Shown: positions 11,930 through 23,909 of the stretch, piece after piece | How positions within the stretch are numbered: the stretch's first letter is position 1 | How the letters are laid out: every line of letters starts with the position of its first letter | Source: Rhodeus uyekii | Lineage: Eukaryota; Chordata; Actinopteri; Cypriniformes; Acheilognathidae | Reading direction: 5' to 3' | Length of the DNA stretch: 64,000 bases | Assembly (NCBI GenBank): GCA_037043235.1 | Contig: JAWRVZ010000054.1 | Span: 737,501 to 801,500, forward strand | Translations under genes and position numbers: made by a program | The notes under the pieces: model-generated | Database searches by the model: none | Told to the model about the DNA's origin: nothing | What the model saw: the letters and a program-made list of their open reading frames with translations, nothing else

Positions 11930-12370
11930 TTGCTGGACTTCCTGACGGGAAGACCTCAGGCAGTTTGGGTCGGCAGTAACTCATCCAGCTCCATCATTAT
12001 GAACACTGGAGCCCCTCAGGGATGTGTGTTGAGCCCCCTCCTTTTCACTCTGCTGACACATGACTGCACACCCATACACAACAGCAATCTCTTCATCAAG
12101 TTTGCGGACGACACGACTGTAGTTGGTCTCATTAGCAACGATGATGAGACAAACTTCAGGAGCGAGGTGAGCCACCTGGCCAGGTGGTGCGGCGACAACA
12201 ATCTCTCTCTGTACGTGGAGAAGACAAAGGAGATTGTTATTGACTTCAGGAGAATGCACACCCAGCACGTTCCTCTGACCATCAACGGTGCAACCGTGGA
12301 AAGGGTGAGGAGCACTAAATTTCTGGGTGTACATATCAAGGAAGACCTCTCCTGGACCACCAACACCACA
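11930..12370 (+). pseudogene. Reverse transcriptase core of the non-LTR retrotransposon, 3' portion
   Basis: The open frame begins LLDFLTGRPQAVWVG and includes the PQG box (GAPQGCVLSPLLF), the catalytic FADD box, the NNLSLYVEKTKEIVIDF stretch and TKFLGVHI. The frame then reads directly into Gypsy RNase H residues (HFPFILETDASQ) without a stop, a fortuitous fusion. Upstream RT motifs lie on the other side of the Harbinger insertion. Confidence 0.9.
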
Positions 12371-12800
12371 GCACATTTTCCTTTCATCCTCGAAACTGAT
12401 GCAAGCCAGAATGGGTGGGGGGCGATCCTGTATCAGAAACAGAGTGATGAGAAGCGAGTCATCGACAAGTAGAAAGCTGCGTAACGTACAGTAGCATGAA
12501 ACTTTTGGTACTGGCCCTTAAGTGAGCTGCGGTAAAGAAGTTTTCTGGTTATCTACTAGGGTCTTGGTTTGAGGTGATCACGAAAACAATCCTCTTTGTC
12601 ACTTGAAAACTGCTAAGCTAGGAGCAACTGAGCAGAGGTAGGTAAAAGCTGTCTGTCTTCAACTTTGAGGTGAAGACCAGGCCAGGCAAGGGTAATGGTT
12701 GCAGCTGATGCTCTGTCTAGGTAGGAGTTTGCAGGGGAGCCAGAATCTGATCCTGATGCTGACTGGGATGAGTGCTGTGGGGACGATTCGGAAATCCATT
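12371..12800 (+). pseudogene. Ty3/Gypsy pol fragment, RNase H onwards
   Basis: It begins with FILETDASQNGWGAILYQKQ, the start of Gypsy RNase H. In broken frames it continues with LALK..AAVKKFSGYLLG (about 12505-12555) and a degenerate ADALSR-like linker followed by EPESDPDADWDE (about 12700-12775). It belongs with the 8147-8460 piece. The catalytic RT core that should lie between them is absent. Confidence 0.8.
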
Positions 12801-13745
12801 GCCACTTGTATATACATTCTTTTCTTTTTCTTATTTCTTTCATATGTTATTTCCTCTGCTTATTTGAATGATTTGTAATGAGTGATTTACAAGTTAGGGA
12901 GTAGTTATAATAGGTCACAGAATGACAAAAAGTGATTGATGGTGACCTTTGACCTTGACCACCCACGTCATGCCCATCCCCCATGCGCCCCCCGGAGGTT
13001 GCGAGCCCCCATCAATGTGACCTTTGGCCTTTGCTATCTCCCAAGGTCAATATTGGCCTATGAGCTTTGAATATTTGGGATACTGATGTTGTCCTGTGAC
13101 CTTCGGTATGCTCTGGGGGTTAATTTGAGCATTGATCTATGTTGGAAGTTTGAGAATGGCTATTTGTGTTTCTCAAGATGGTTTTTGACCTCTGATACTG
13201 GGAGTCTCATCTGTAGAGCATGAGTTGGCATTCCATGGGCTGTGGGGTTTTATGGGTGCACAGCATCTCTGTGAGCAAAGGCCAAAAAGAAGAATCTAAT
13301 GAGGAAAGAGTTGTATTAAAATAATAAAAAGAAATTAACAATTGTATCTTTATCAGACAATATCACGAGGGTGGATAGCAACAACCGCACACACACACAC
13401 ACTCTCATAAACTGAATTATGAATATAATCTTCTGCTTGTAAATCTGCCTGGTTTCAGAAGCTGTGCTCCTCGTCCAATCAGAAACTCCAGCAGCTCGTT
13501 ATTCAAAGCAATCACTCCATTTATTAAATCTCCTCTCAGGTTTATTAGTTCTCAGTTTATGCATGATTTACTTATTGCCTGTCAATGAGCAAATGACACC
13601 ATTAGAAGTTCACTGCGTGTTTCTCGAGTCTCACGGCGTGTTTGTGACATCCTTCAGTGTGAGACCAATCATACGCCACTGAGAGCGGAGATCAACACAT
13701 TACACTTCTGCATATATTAAATACATGAGCAATACAGTATCTGTC
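12800..13745. other. Non-coding; possible Gypsy-flanking sequence
   Basis: Several TGACCTTTGACCT-like phrases recur between 12940 and 13200, a loose internal repetition. A short CA run is near 13388-13402. No coding pattern is recognised. Confidence 0.5.
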
Positions 13746-13749
13746 AATC

Positions 13750-14900
13750 ATTGCTAATGTAAGGTAATAAACACTGTTAATTGTTAGTCATGTTAACTAA
13801 TGTAATACGGTTTCAATAGTTTAAAGCATTAACTAACATCAACTAGCAAAGAGCAATATTTTACAGAATTTATAAACTAATATAAATACAACTGTTTATT
13901 GTTAGATCATTAAATTATATATTAACAGAGACTACTTTGAGAATCGATTTAATAATATATAAATTGCTAACAAGTATCTAACGATTTAACACATCAAATT
14001 CGAAATGTGCTGTTCTAACATGAATTAAAATGAAATCGAATTAAATTGCTAGCATGATTTAACACACTGAAACATGAAATAAATTAACACATTGCTAGAA
14101 GAATTTAGCATGTTTCTACTATTAACCGGATTACAATCGCTTTGTGTCGTGTTACTGATTAACTTGTTGATAACATGTTTTTATAAAACATTTTATCACT
14201 TTGCTAGCAAATATGAGCATGCTGCTAACATGTTCCTAGCATAAATTAGTACATTCAAATTAGCACACTGTTAGCATGACTTGAATTAACACTTTGCTAA
14301 CATGATTTAGCACACTGTTAGCATGCTTCTAGCAACAACTAACACATACTGTACCATGTTTTAACCTTAATGGTGTTAATAGTGAATAATGTTCCCTAAT
14401 CCAAAGTTTTTTCAGTTAATGTCTTATTCTTAAGTGTTAAGTGCCATGATTATAGAACTAATTCAGCACAAGTTAAACCGGATTACAGTCGGTTTATGCT
14501 TTTTTACTGATTAACTTGTTGCTAACATGTTTTTAACAAATTTTAGCAAATATGAGCATGTTGCTAACATGTTCCTAGCATAAATTAGTATGTTAAAATT
14601 AGCATACTGTTAGCATGACATGAGTCAACACATTGCTAACACGTTATAACATTGTTAGTTTATTTCTAAAATGAATTAGCACATTGCTAGCTTAATTTAA
14701 CACATTGGCAGCAAGTTTATAGCAAAAATACATACCATATTTTAGCATGTTGCGAGAATGAATTAGCAAATTGCTAGCATATTTCAACCATGAATTAGCA
14801 AATTGCTTCCACGTTTTAATATGAATTGGCATGTTGCAAACATAATAGATCATATCGCCAGTGTATTTTATCACATTGCTAGCATGTTTTGTCTGAGGAC
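13750..14900. repeat. Diffuse GCTAACATG / TTAGCACA repeat block
   Basis: Over 1.1 kb, degenerate copies of TTGCTAACATG, TGTTAGCATG and AATTAGCACA recur every 15-40 bp, in both orientations. This is a degenerate minisatellite-like block. Stretches near 14220-14290 and 14540-14620 match each other closely (GAGCATGnTGCTAACATG, GTTCCTAGCATAAATTAGTA), showing larger internal duplication. Confidence 0.8.
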
Positions 14901-16240
14901 AGTTGTTAAGCTCTGCTAGTGATCGGCAGCTGAAATCCTCTATTGTTTAAAAGTTTTGACCCCCCTCAGTGAAGGTCAATGGGAATTTGGGAGTGCTCCG
15001 AAGTCCGATAAGGGAATTCCCAAAATAAGCTCTAGTAAAATGAGCCAATAAGCAACTAGTGAAGAGTGTTCGCTAATCATATCGCCATGAGCTATTTCAG
15101 CGCAGGATAAACCGCATTACAATCACTTTGCAAATTCATTTTTCATCGTTATCGATTAACGTGTTTTTTTAGATGTGATTCTGAGAACTCGATACAGGTT
15201 TGATTTGTTGGTGCGAATTGAAGAGTTTTTCTCATTGCATTTTCTGCAATAAACGTTTTTACAAGCTGTCACAACAGGACTTCATCCGAGGAAGGGATTT
15301 TAGAGCCTGTTTGGTATTTGCAAACACTATCTAGTGTGATAAATCACGATTAACGAGCTCACTATCCTTCAGGTTAAAAACCTTTATGACCTTCGGTATA
15401 AGATTTTTAGCTTCATAACTCCAGTTTGAATGACAGCTTAAATCGTGCTGTTTGTCAAGAAGAAACGTGCTTTTGTTGTTCATTTTCAGGGGACAAATGG
15501 GGACAAAAAAAGACCTTGGATTGACACCTGTGGTTGATTTCAGTGCACATCAGTAAAGTCATGGTATATACAGTTGAAGAAACCATTTAGTTCTTTTCAA
15601 GGACCCGACGCATGTCAACAGAGTCTCTCTTTTTGTCCTCGTTGCGGTTTATCTCGTCATGCTTTTCTCCATAAATCATCCATGCGTTTTCTAAGAATGT
15701 ACCGACTGTGTTCTCACACACGTAATTTATTATGGGAACAATTTTCACAGTGAGCATCCTGAATCATTACACATGACCACTGGACACAGGGAGAAATCCT
15801 CCAGCGTTCACGGAATCGGCTGCATGACTGTCATATTCACTGGATATTTGAACTGAATGACGCGCTTTAATAAAACACTGCTTTAAAATGACAAACAAAT
15901 CATTTAGTGTGAAGCAGGTTATTATAGTTATTGTGTTTTTGGGGCATTGCTGTGGGGATTAAACTAAAATAAAACATTTGTTACTTTAAATAAAATGTAA
16001 AAATACTTAAAATTACATAACTTAAAATTAACTAAAAATGAAAACCTTACACTTATTTTATTTCTGCTAGATTTGAAGTCAACATTTTTCAGTTTTATTT
16101 AGGTTAGTTTAATTGAAACAACTAAAATTAGAACTGAAATGAAGATGAATGAAAATATATAGACAAAAAAACGACCAAAAACACACATTAAACAAATTAC
16201 AAAGAAATTAGCTAAAATGAAAATTAAATTAAATTAAAAA
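14900..16240. other. Non-coding, no feature seen
   Basis: Apart from an AT-rich tail after 15960 I see no repeats, exons or transposon ends. Confidence 0.5.
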
Positions 16241-16244
16241 TAAG

Positions 16245-16420
16245 GTTTTATATATATATATATAAAATACAATAGTAAATAATATATATAATTAAATTAT
16301 TATTAAAATGAAAAAAGAAAAGAAGAAATATATATATATGTGTGTGAGCGTGAGAGACAGAGTGTGTGTGTGTTTTGGTGTGTCTGTGTGTGTGTGTTTG
16401 TGTAAATTTCTTTAACTTCA

Positions 16421-16468
<48 letters not shown>

Positions 16469-16598
16469 GTGTGTGAACAAGTGTGTGTGTGTGAGTGTGT
16501 GAGGAGTGCGTCTGTGTGTTTGTGCGTGAGTGCATGTGTGTGTGTAAGAGTGATATAAATATTATTTACATTAATATTAAAATGAAAAATTTTTTTTT

Positions 16599-16632
<34 letters not shown>

Positions 16633-16656
16633 AGTGTGTGAGAAAGTAAGTGTGTT

Positions 16657-16695
<39 letters not shown>

Positions 16696-16870
16696 GTGTG
16701 TGTTTGTGTGCGTGGTAGTGTGTGAACGAGTGTGTGTGCATGAGTGCAGGTGTGTGTTTGGTGTGAGAGAGTGAGTGTGGGTTTGGTTGTGAGAGTGTGT
16801 TTGAGTGTGTGTATGTGTGTGTGTGTTTGGATGTGTGAGTGTGTGTGTTTGGTGTGTGTGTGTGTAAACT
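16245..16870. repeat. Compound TA/TG/GA microsatellite
   Basis: TA runs are followed by TG and GA blocks. The pattern TA-run then TG-run then GAGAGA appears twice (16250-16460 and 16590-16700), so one copy of the compound array was duplicated with the AATATTAnnATTAAAATGAAAA spacer. Reading frames across it are artefacts. Confidence 0.9.
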
Positions 16871-16879
16871 TTAACTTCA

Positions 16880-17897
16880 GCTTTTGTCAAGGCAACATTA
16901 TTCATTTTCCTTTAGCTGAAGCTGATGTACTAAAATAACCGAAGAAAAAAATAGACACATTTAAAAAAAGAATGGACAAAAACAAAATAATAAAGTAACA
17001 AAATTAAAATGAAAGCAGAAAACAAATGTAAAATATTAATCCAGACTATAAAACCATCCACAAAAATCGCTCTGACACGAGACTCAGAGCTGAAGAGGAT
17101 CGATCCGGCCGTCTGTGCTGTGGTTGTGTGTGTGTGTGTGTGTTTACCGCAGGTCTCGCACTCACACTTCCTCTCATCCAGGTTAAGTGAGTCTCATGTC
17201 TTGATTTATTATGCGGTTTATAGTTTATTTGCTTGCATTACTGTAGTATTTGCGCACAGGTATGCCTGTTTCCTGGAAGCTGCTCTTGAAAGCTGCTGTT
17301 ATGTACACAGGCTGAGTCACTTTGTTTCTCAGGAATAAAATAAAAGAGCAGAATGGATTCATGTGGAAGTTTGAGTATATTGACACTCGCAGTTCCCAAT
17401 CCATTCGAAACGAGGCCCTCAAACGGGATCCGCTTGCCTGCTTGGATATGAGTCAGTAATTAGTGTGGTTTTCAGTAAACGATTATAGGATTCTCTTATC
17501 TGCATCCTAGAGAATCTCTACTGTGTGTGTGTGTGTGTGTGTCATGTGACACGTGCAGCGCTCTGATTGGTCGGCTCTTGGAAACAGCATCCCATTCCGT
17601 CGTAAACCAGACAAACAGACAGAGAACATAAACAAAAAGAAGGGAAAAATAAATGCTTGGAAACTATCAAGTTGATGTTTACATGTTTCTTTTGTTCTAC
17701 AGTGGATTGAATTTTCGCTGTCAGTTTAAACTCACATGAAAGTATATTTGTCATATTATCACACAAAATGCATGCGATACAACGAACTGTAAAACTCCAG
17801 AGCAAGAAAATAGAAATAGTAGAGTTGTTACTTTTCTTCACACAACAATCTGCATTACACCAAGAACAAACTTGGAATAATGTGATCAAACATACAG

Positions 17898-17900
<3 letters not shown>
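16880..17900. other. Non-coding
   Basis: Contains short TG runs (17126-17142, 17522-17541). No exon-like structure is recognised. Confidence 0.5.

Positions 17901-17902
<2 letters not shown>

Positions 17903-17933
<31 letters not shown>
17903..17933. repeat. (TA)n microsatellite
   Basis: TA dinucleotide run directly left of a partial 112-bp repeat unit. Confidence 0.9.
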
Positions 17934-17938
<5 letters not shown>

Positions 17939-17939
17939 G

Positions 17940-18031
17940 TTAAAATAACTGCTTTTTTGTGTGAATATATAGTAGTGTCATTTATTCCTGTGATTAAAGC
18001 TGAATTTATTAGATGATGATACAGTAAAACA

Positions 18032-18035
<4 letters not shown>
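17940..18035 (+). repeat. Partial unit of the 112-bp repeat family
   Basis: Contains GTGAATATATAGTA, TGTCATTTATTCCTGTGATT and GCTGAATTTATTAGATGAT, the core of the repeat amplified at 40690-41800. It ends in a CA run (18034-18062). Confidence 0.85.
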
Positions 18036-18066
<31 letters not shown>

Positions 18067-18409
18067 ACACACACAGCCCTAAAGTGGCTGCAGAGACTGT
18101 CAGCTAGTCAATCCCCAGCTAAAAAGCCTCATCAACACAACAAACGGTTTTCCATCACACATTTTTTCCCTGTACAGATGAAACGCAACTATTATGCAGC
18201 CAGACAATCATTGGCAATCTCACTCTATCCCTCTTTCTCTCTACCTATCTTTCTCTCTATCCCTCTTTCTCAGTTCCTCTCTTTCAACAGTTTATATACA
18301 TTAATTATAGAAAACACTATTAAACATGAAAGTATTATGTAATCATTTAAGACGTTTTCCTTTTCCGAGAACCTCATTGCACCTTTATTTCCTAAAAGAG
18401 CCAAACTGC

Positions 18410-18990
18410 AGATCCAGTGTTGCGTAAGTCAATCTAAAAACGTAATTACTAGCTACTAATTACATCTTGTACTGTGTAATTAGATTACTGTACTAGTCAC
18501 TCTCTCACTTAAACGAATTGCATTATATATTACTAATTACTTTCTAGATCCCATTTCAACCTTGACCAGTTAAACAAACAATACAAGGAGAGACATGAAA
18601 CTGCTCTAAATAAATAATATATATACAGTAATATGTATTTAACGGGAGAAGGTAACATTAAAAACATATATTTTAACATAATTTTTACATTAACATTCCC
18701 TAGTGCTTTCTTATTGTTGGTTATATATTTATGCAGTTACATCAGAAGAAACAATTAAATTACAAAAAAGGGTAGTCTGAAAAAAAATATGATCAATAAG
18801 TTATGACAGCACGTTTTTAGATTGCTTTAGCTCATTAAAATAAGTCAGTTTAACGTAATTTGAGTTGAAATCACTTAAACATCCAAGTTCATTGTCTTAA
18901 AAATGTAACATTTTTTTTTTTATAGTTTTCCTTTTTCAAGGGAAAAGTAATTAAATTACAGCAATTAATTACGTAATACTGATTATAGTA
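18410..18990. repeat. Dispersed AT-rich repeat with taATTAc termini
   Basis: It opens with TAATTACTAGCTACTAATTAC-like motifs and closes with GTAATTAAATTACAGCAATT, so it looks like an element with loosely inverted ends. No coding sequence is present and boundaries are approximate. Confidence 0.4.
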
Positions 18991-19035
18991 AACACTGACT
19001 AGAACTGAGAAAGAAATTTAGAATGATATAATATA

Positions 19036-19037
19036 TG

Positions 19038-19068
<31 letters not shown>
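19036..19068. repeat. (TA)n microsatellite
   Basis: TA dinucleotide run. Confidence 0.9.
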
Positions 19069-19077
<9 letters not shown>

Positions 19078-19154
19078 TTTCCTTCTAAATTTCTTATATA
19101 TAAAATATTTATATATTATAGAAATTTAATTAATATGGACAACGAATGACTCCG

Positions 19155-19320
19155 GATAGCCTAGCAACTGCCTAGCAACACCCTAGCAACTACACAGAAT
19201 ACCCTAGCAACACTCTAGCAACCACTCCGAATACCCAAGCAACAGCCTAGAAACACCCTAACAACCACACGGGATCCCCTAGCAACCACCCAGAACACCT
19301 TAGCAACACCCTAGCAACAT
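19155..19320 (+). repeat. CCTAGCAAC minisatellite
   Basis: About nine imperfect units of the type CCTAGCAACnnC with ACCCAGAAYAC spacers are arranged in tandem. The unit is roughly 11-24 bp. Confidence 0.85.
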
Positions 19321-20400
19321 GTTAATTTCTGATCATTCATGGAAGAGACTTGCTAATTAATGTTAAATCATGCTACCAACAATCCAGTTAATGTTAAATT
19401 GTTCTGTCTTTTCCGACTTTCTCAAGCCAATTTCAAAAATTTGTCTCAACTTTATTCTCTAGTTTTTAATCTGTTCTGAGAAGAAAATCATTTTCAGCTG
19501 TTACTAAGGAAGAAAAAGACGTAACATCCAGCGGAGAAACTTGCCCAAGTCTTCTAGGAAACCTGGAATAACATGTTCCGTCTCTATCTATGAGCTTCAG
19601 AAATCACTTTGCAGCACGAGGCCGTTTAGAAAGAACATCACTAAACGCTGTAAAGAGCGAGAGAACCAGACGGATTATTCTCCATCACGACAGTCAGTTT
19701 AATGGTGCAATTGCTTTTAAACTGAATCGTCCCATTTTTGAAAGGCAAAAAGAAGAAACGGCATTTGGTCTGAGGTCATGACCTTTCTTCCTCATGACCT
19801 CACTTCTTGCACTCGTTCCCCAACATTTCAATTACTACATCTAATTTAATGACTTTAAGTGGCAATTTAATCATAAGCGTTATTGTTGATGCGCTTATAC
19901 ATTTTATCTATTGTTTAAAACAAGCCATGTGCAAATTATTGTTATTGCTGTACGTAATATTACATCTCATCTGAGAGGGACGGCGAACATTTAGCCAAAT
20001 TTCAGATTTTGGTTCATGTTTATTTTGTATCAAAATTAGAGCAGCGAAAAAATAAATGTTTAAATTGATCAAAATGTTTACATTTAAAATGTTTAAATTT
20101 CTTTAATGTTAAACATTAAAGAAATGTTTAAAATGTTTAATGTTTAAAAATCAAACGGCAGTTTCCCCTGTTGAAAACCCTGCTTTTATCTAATAACAGA
20201 TGCTGGCAATTACAATGACAAGCCTTTGGTTTGAAGTGTCATTCTTTATTAAAACATGTTATATTGCCTCCAGATCTCAGCAAACAGCTACCGTCACAGT
20301 CAGAAATAACAATTTACAGTTACTCTTCACAGATGATTGAACACAATGTCTTGTGGTTTTGCTAAATGTTTTAAGCCCTGAATATCTATCACTTCTTTCT
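19321..20400. other. Non-coding
   Basis: No exon or transposon end is recognised. A small AATGTTTAAA-rich self-similar patch lies at 20050-20150. Confidence 0.5.
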
Positions 20401-20407
20401 CTCTCTC

Positions 20408-20411
20408 TGGT

Positions 20412-20440
<29 letters not shown>
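20408..20440. repeat. (TA)n microsatellite
   Basis: TA dinucleotide run following CTCTCTCTGG. Confidence 0.9.
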
Positions 20441-20442
<2 letters not shown>

Positions 20443-20885
20443 ATAAATAATAAAACACAATGCTTTGGAGTTCATGGCCGTTATGAATCTCCAGCGGCTG
20501 AAGTGAAGAGTCACTTGCACCACTGTGTGTCGTTTTCTTTGTGACTCTTGGTGTGTTCACTTCACTTTTGAGTTTACATTTACAAATTCATTCAAATCTA
20601 CTTCTGAACGACGGCACAAAGCACACAAACAACTACTTCGAGACATATAAAGAACAAAAGCAAGCGCAGACAGAGAGCGTGTCCGAGGCGAATGTCCTCC
20701 AGAGACGAGCGGAAGAGATCGTGCGGCTTTAAGGCTTTAATGCAACGCCGGACAAACTGCAGAATGAAATCATCCCTGCATAAAGAAAATGCTAGAGCGA
20801 ATCTGTTTCTTCATGCATGTTTTGGTGTTTTTACTTTAAGAGATATTTTGTGCATTCATTTATTTAACAACGTCCTTTTCAGTAT

Positions 20886-21020
20886 CTCTAACAGTAGAGA
20901 GTGGCGCTTGCAACATCAAGGTCATGGGTTTGATTCCCAGGGAAAGCAAGAACTGATTAGAATGTCAATGTGTTTCTTGAATGCGATGATAAAAGCATCT
21001 GATGAATGCATGAATGTGAA
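20886..21020 (+). mobile_element. tRNA-derived SINE
   Basis: The 5' part holds a B-box-like GGTTTGATTCC (RNA polymerase III promoter of tRNA genes). A body (GAAAGCAAGAACTGATTAG) and the tail AAAAGCATCTGATGAATGCA follow. Near-identical copies lie at 58738-58868 and 61181-61314, and in reverse at 38753-38888 and 56505-56652. Confidence 0.85.
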
Positions 21021-21269
21021 TCTCATTAAATCTTATAGTGCACCACAATAACGAGTGAACATCTGTTGGAGAATACCCATAATGCACTGTGAGGGTCACC
21101 AGAAGCATCCATACATTTTCTAATCTGCTGGTCCAATGAGGATCCAGCATAATATCATACAGGGATAAATGCCTTTTACTTGATTAATATACTTTAAGAG
21201 TTTAATTATGGATTATAAATGCTAGTTTCCATGGCAGAGTTCAAAATAAATCTGTTCATTCACTCCTTC

Positions 21270-21330
21270 AGTGTGTTTCTTGAATGCGATGATAAAAGCG
21301 TCTGATAAATGCATGAATGTGAATGTACAT
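21270..21330 (+). mobile_element. SINE tail fragment
   Basis: Contains GTGTTTCTTGAATGCGATGA and AAAAGCGTCTGATAAATGCA without the tRNA-like head. Confidence 0.75.
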
Positions 21331-21989
21331 CCTTGCCCTTCCCTATTATCTGACTCTGATAGGTGTAGCTTTTGAAACGATAGCAAGCAACTGCAAACGG
21401 AGCTGTTTTTTGTCCTAACCTGTTTTGTTTCTTCTCATGATCTCATGATCTTCTGTTCATGATGAACTGAAATGAATGAATCATGCCACTGATTGTGAGG
21501 CTGTGATTATCTTTTCTTGTAGTGCTTTGAAATGTCATCTAGAAGATTACGTTTTGTTTGTTTGTTCTAATAAAACGGATTATAAACCTGTTTAAAAACC
21601 ATACAGTCATTGTTATTAAGTCATTCTTTTACTCAATAAGGGCGCTTTAAATTGATCAAAAGTGACAGTAAAGACATTTATAACAAGATTTCTACTTAAA
21701 TAAAATTTTTTTTTTTTTTTACAAAAAATACGAAGCATCACAACTGTTTTTTTAAGAGTGATAATAATCTTAAAATGTTAAATTAATTGAATTTTATTGT
21801 GCTCCTTGAAGTTAGATGACATAAATCTGACTTATTAAATCTATCTAAATTATAACTTGAAGAAAATAAGCTGAAATTGCTTAATTTACTTTGATGAGTT
21901 AGTAACTTGATCATACTTTTTACAGTGCGTATTTTATCAACACATTGATTTATCTAAAAATAGAGTAAAATCAGTAATATTATAATATA

Positions 21990-22220
21990 TTATATCAGTG
22001 TAAAACAGCTCTTTTATATGTGAATATATAGTAAAGTGTCATTTATTCCTGTGATTAAAGCTGAATTTATTAGATGATAAATACAGTAAAACAGTGTAAT
22101 GTTATATCAGTGTAAAACAGCAGTTTTATATGTGAATATATAGTAAAGTGTCATTTATTTCTGTGATTAAAGTTGAATTTTCAGTATCATTACTCCAGTC
22201 TTCAGTGTCACATGATTCTA
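21990..22220 (+). repeat. 112-bp repeat family, two units
   Basis: Two units of the AGCTGAATTTATTAGATGATA... repeat are followed by the CATTACTCCAGTCTTCAGTG segment that also bounds the arrays at 31450 and 40690. Confidence 0.9.
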
Positions 22221-22950
22221 ATATGATGATTTTCTGCTCAGCAAAAAACAGTTCATATTTGTGTGGAAACTAGGATACATTTTATTTTTATCAGGAATCT
22301 TTAAAGAGCAGAAAGTAAATAAAAAAACAGCATTTATTCTAAATTGAAACTTTTATAACATTATAAATGTCTGTATTTTCAATTTGTGTGTATTCACTTT
22401 TGAAAGGTAACGTGTTTTGTATACACTACACTATTTTCTATACTATATATTATTCTACATTTACTGTTATATATAGGCTGTAGATAATATACACTATGAA
22501 ATGTGCTATAGTCTCTTTTTCTACACAGCAGAACAGAGTCTTTCATGGCTGTTTACAGTTGATCTGTGTTAAACTGCAGGCAGAAGCTGAAGGACAGCTG
22601 AGATTACAGAGCAGCACTGCCCTCCTGTGTTTCACTCAAATATGACCATCATCGGATGGATAAATGGAGAGACGGAAAGTAAGATAAACACACCAGCCTG
22701 ACCAGGACAGTGTGACTGGGACACCAAGAACCGGTGACTGGTTCTGTTTCTATACTACTTGTTTTTTTAAGCAAGGAAAGGACTGAAATAACTATCTGTT
22801 CGTCACTAAAGTGGATGTTTTGAAAACCTCTCTGATGTCAATTACAGAAGCAGGGTCAAAAGGTCAGGTCAGAGCTCTCAGGTCACCAGAAACCCTCTGA
22901 AAATTGAAAAAGGTCCCTTATTTAACTTCTTGCACTTTTAAATGGTTAAC
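22221..22950. other. Non-coding
   Basis: Immediately after the repeat array is the usual flank of that family (AATATGATGATTT, AACAGTTCATATT, then ATTATAAATGTCT). After about 22390 no feature is recognised. Confidence 0.5.
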
Positions 22951-22954
22951 TAAT

Positions 22955-23010
22955 TGGAATGTCAATGTGTTTCTTGAATGCAATGATAAAAGCGTCTGAT
23001 AAATGCATGC
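22955..23010 (+). mobile_element. SINE tail fragment
   Basis: GGAATGTCAATGTGTTTCTT followed by AAAAGCGTCTGATAAATGCA. Confidence 0.75.
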
Positions 23011-23234
23011 ATTTCTCAAAGTTTATCCACAGTTGTGGTGATTGACAGGTTGCCCCGCCCTCATCATCAGTCGCTGTGTGCGTTCAGAATAAATAAAGCA
23101 GTATTCCATGGAAAAAAACTTTAATATGCATTAGTTTTATTTAAATTATTTTAAATTATTAATTATTTTATAAGTAATTCAACTAAAAACTGTGGACAAA
23201 CAACATTGAACCCCATTGCCTTTCACTGTGTGGC

Positions 23235-23315
23235 TATAGAAGAAACTTATAGAGGTCTGGAACAATATGAAGGTGAATAATGACATACATTTTTGTTGAA
23301 ATTTCTCTTTAAGAG
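23235..23315 (+). mobile_element. MITE end fragment (GGTGAATAATGACA type)
   Basis: GTCTGGAACAATATGAAGGTG, AATAATGACA and TTTCTCTTTAAG resemble the end of the inverted-repeat element at 30498-30984. Confidence 0.45.
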
Positions 23316-23909
23316 CCCTGACTTCCTTCATGTCTTCCTTCCACAAAATATATCATTATAATCTGTCCTAGCAGCTCATCAAGGAGGGAATCATATAGGA
23401 ATCTCCATGAACAGAAAAGCCATGATTTAATTTCCTGTAACAACAGTGCTATCGACCACACAGCTAAAGGAAGAGGATGTGATGTATGGAGAGAACACAA
23501 ACAGCATGCGACCCTGAGATGGAGATCTTGATGACCAGCAGCTCCTGCATGTGGTCATGAAACCCTCTGTGCTTTTTCCTCTCGGGTACAAACAGCATGA
23601 AAACATCTCAGCGGCCGGAACTGGTTATATGCGCTCCGTCTGAACAGAACGATAATGACAACACTTGACCATGAAGGTAAAGATGACCCTGACCTTCAGA
23701 ACAACTGACTGCTAATACTATCGTGGCATTTGCTCTCAATGTCAAGATGCTCCTGGTGCTGCTCTAGTATCAGGAAGAAATGGCTAAAAATGAGTTTTTA
23801 AAGTTTTTTATTTCAGTGAAATTATTGTACCAGAATTTAGTTCGATAATATTTTTAATATAATTGTATTTTTTGAGGATTTTATGGTACTCAATTATATT
23901 TATGTAGTA
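23316..23909. other. Non-coding
   Basis: No exon, repeat array or transposon end is recognised. Confidence 0.5.

Larger units (their letters stand above)
8461..12370 (+). mobile_element. Non-LTR retrotransposon (CR1/L2/Rex-like), interrupted
   Basis: The element starts with a CAAGATGGCAGCGCG-type 5' end. An APE-type endonuclease (8854-9540, with TETWL, GGGLCVY and LAGDFNHADL) and then a reverse transcriptase follow. Recognisable RT pieces are LSRGIRKAKRQYSRRIAHRF (about 9820-9880), NDYRPVAL (around 10253-10276, frame-shifted), and, after a Harbinger insertion, GAPQGCVLSPLLFTLL and KFADDTT (11930-12340). Frameshifts near 9178 and 9360 and several stops make it dead. The 3' end is lost where Gypsy sequence resumes. 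The exact clade needs a tree. Confidence 0.85.

Noticed and set aside
11930..12472. 180-codon frame as a single protein
   Set aside because: It is a fortuitous fusion of LINE reverse transcriptase with Gypsy RNase H across a deletion junction.
20886..21020. Possible tRNA gene (B-box-like GGTTTGATTCC)
   Set aside because: No full cloverleaf is apparent, and the same head is followed by a conserved tail at several loci, so it is a SINE.
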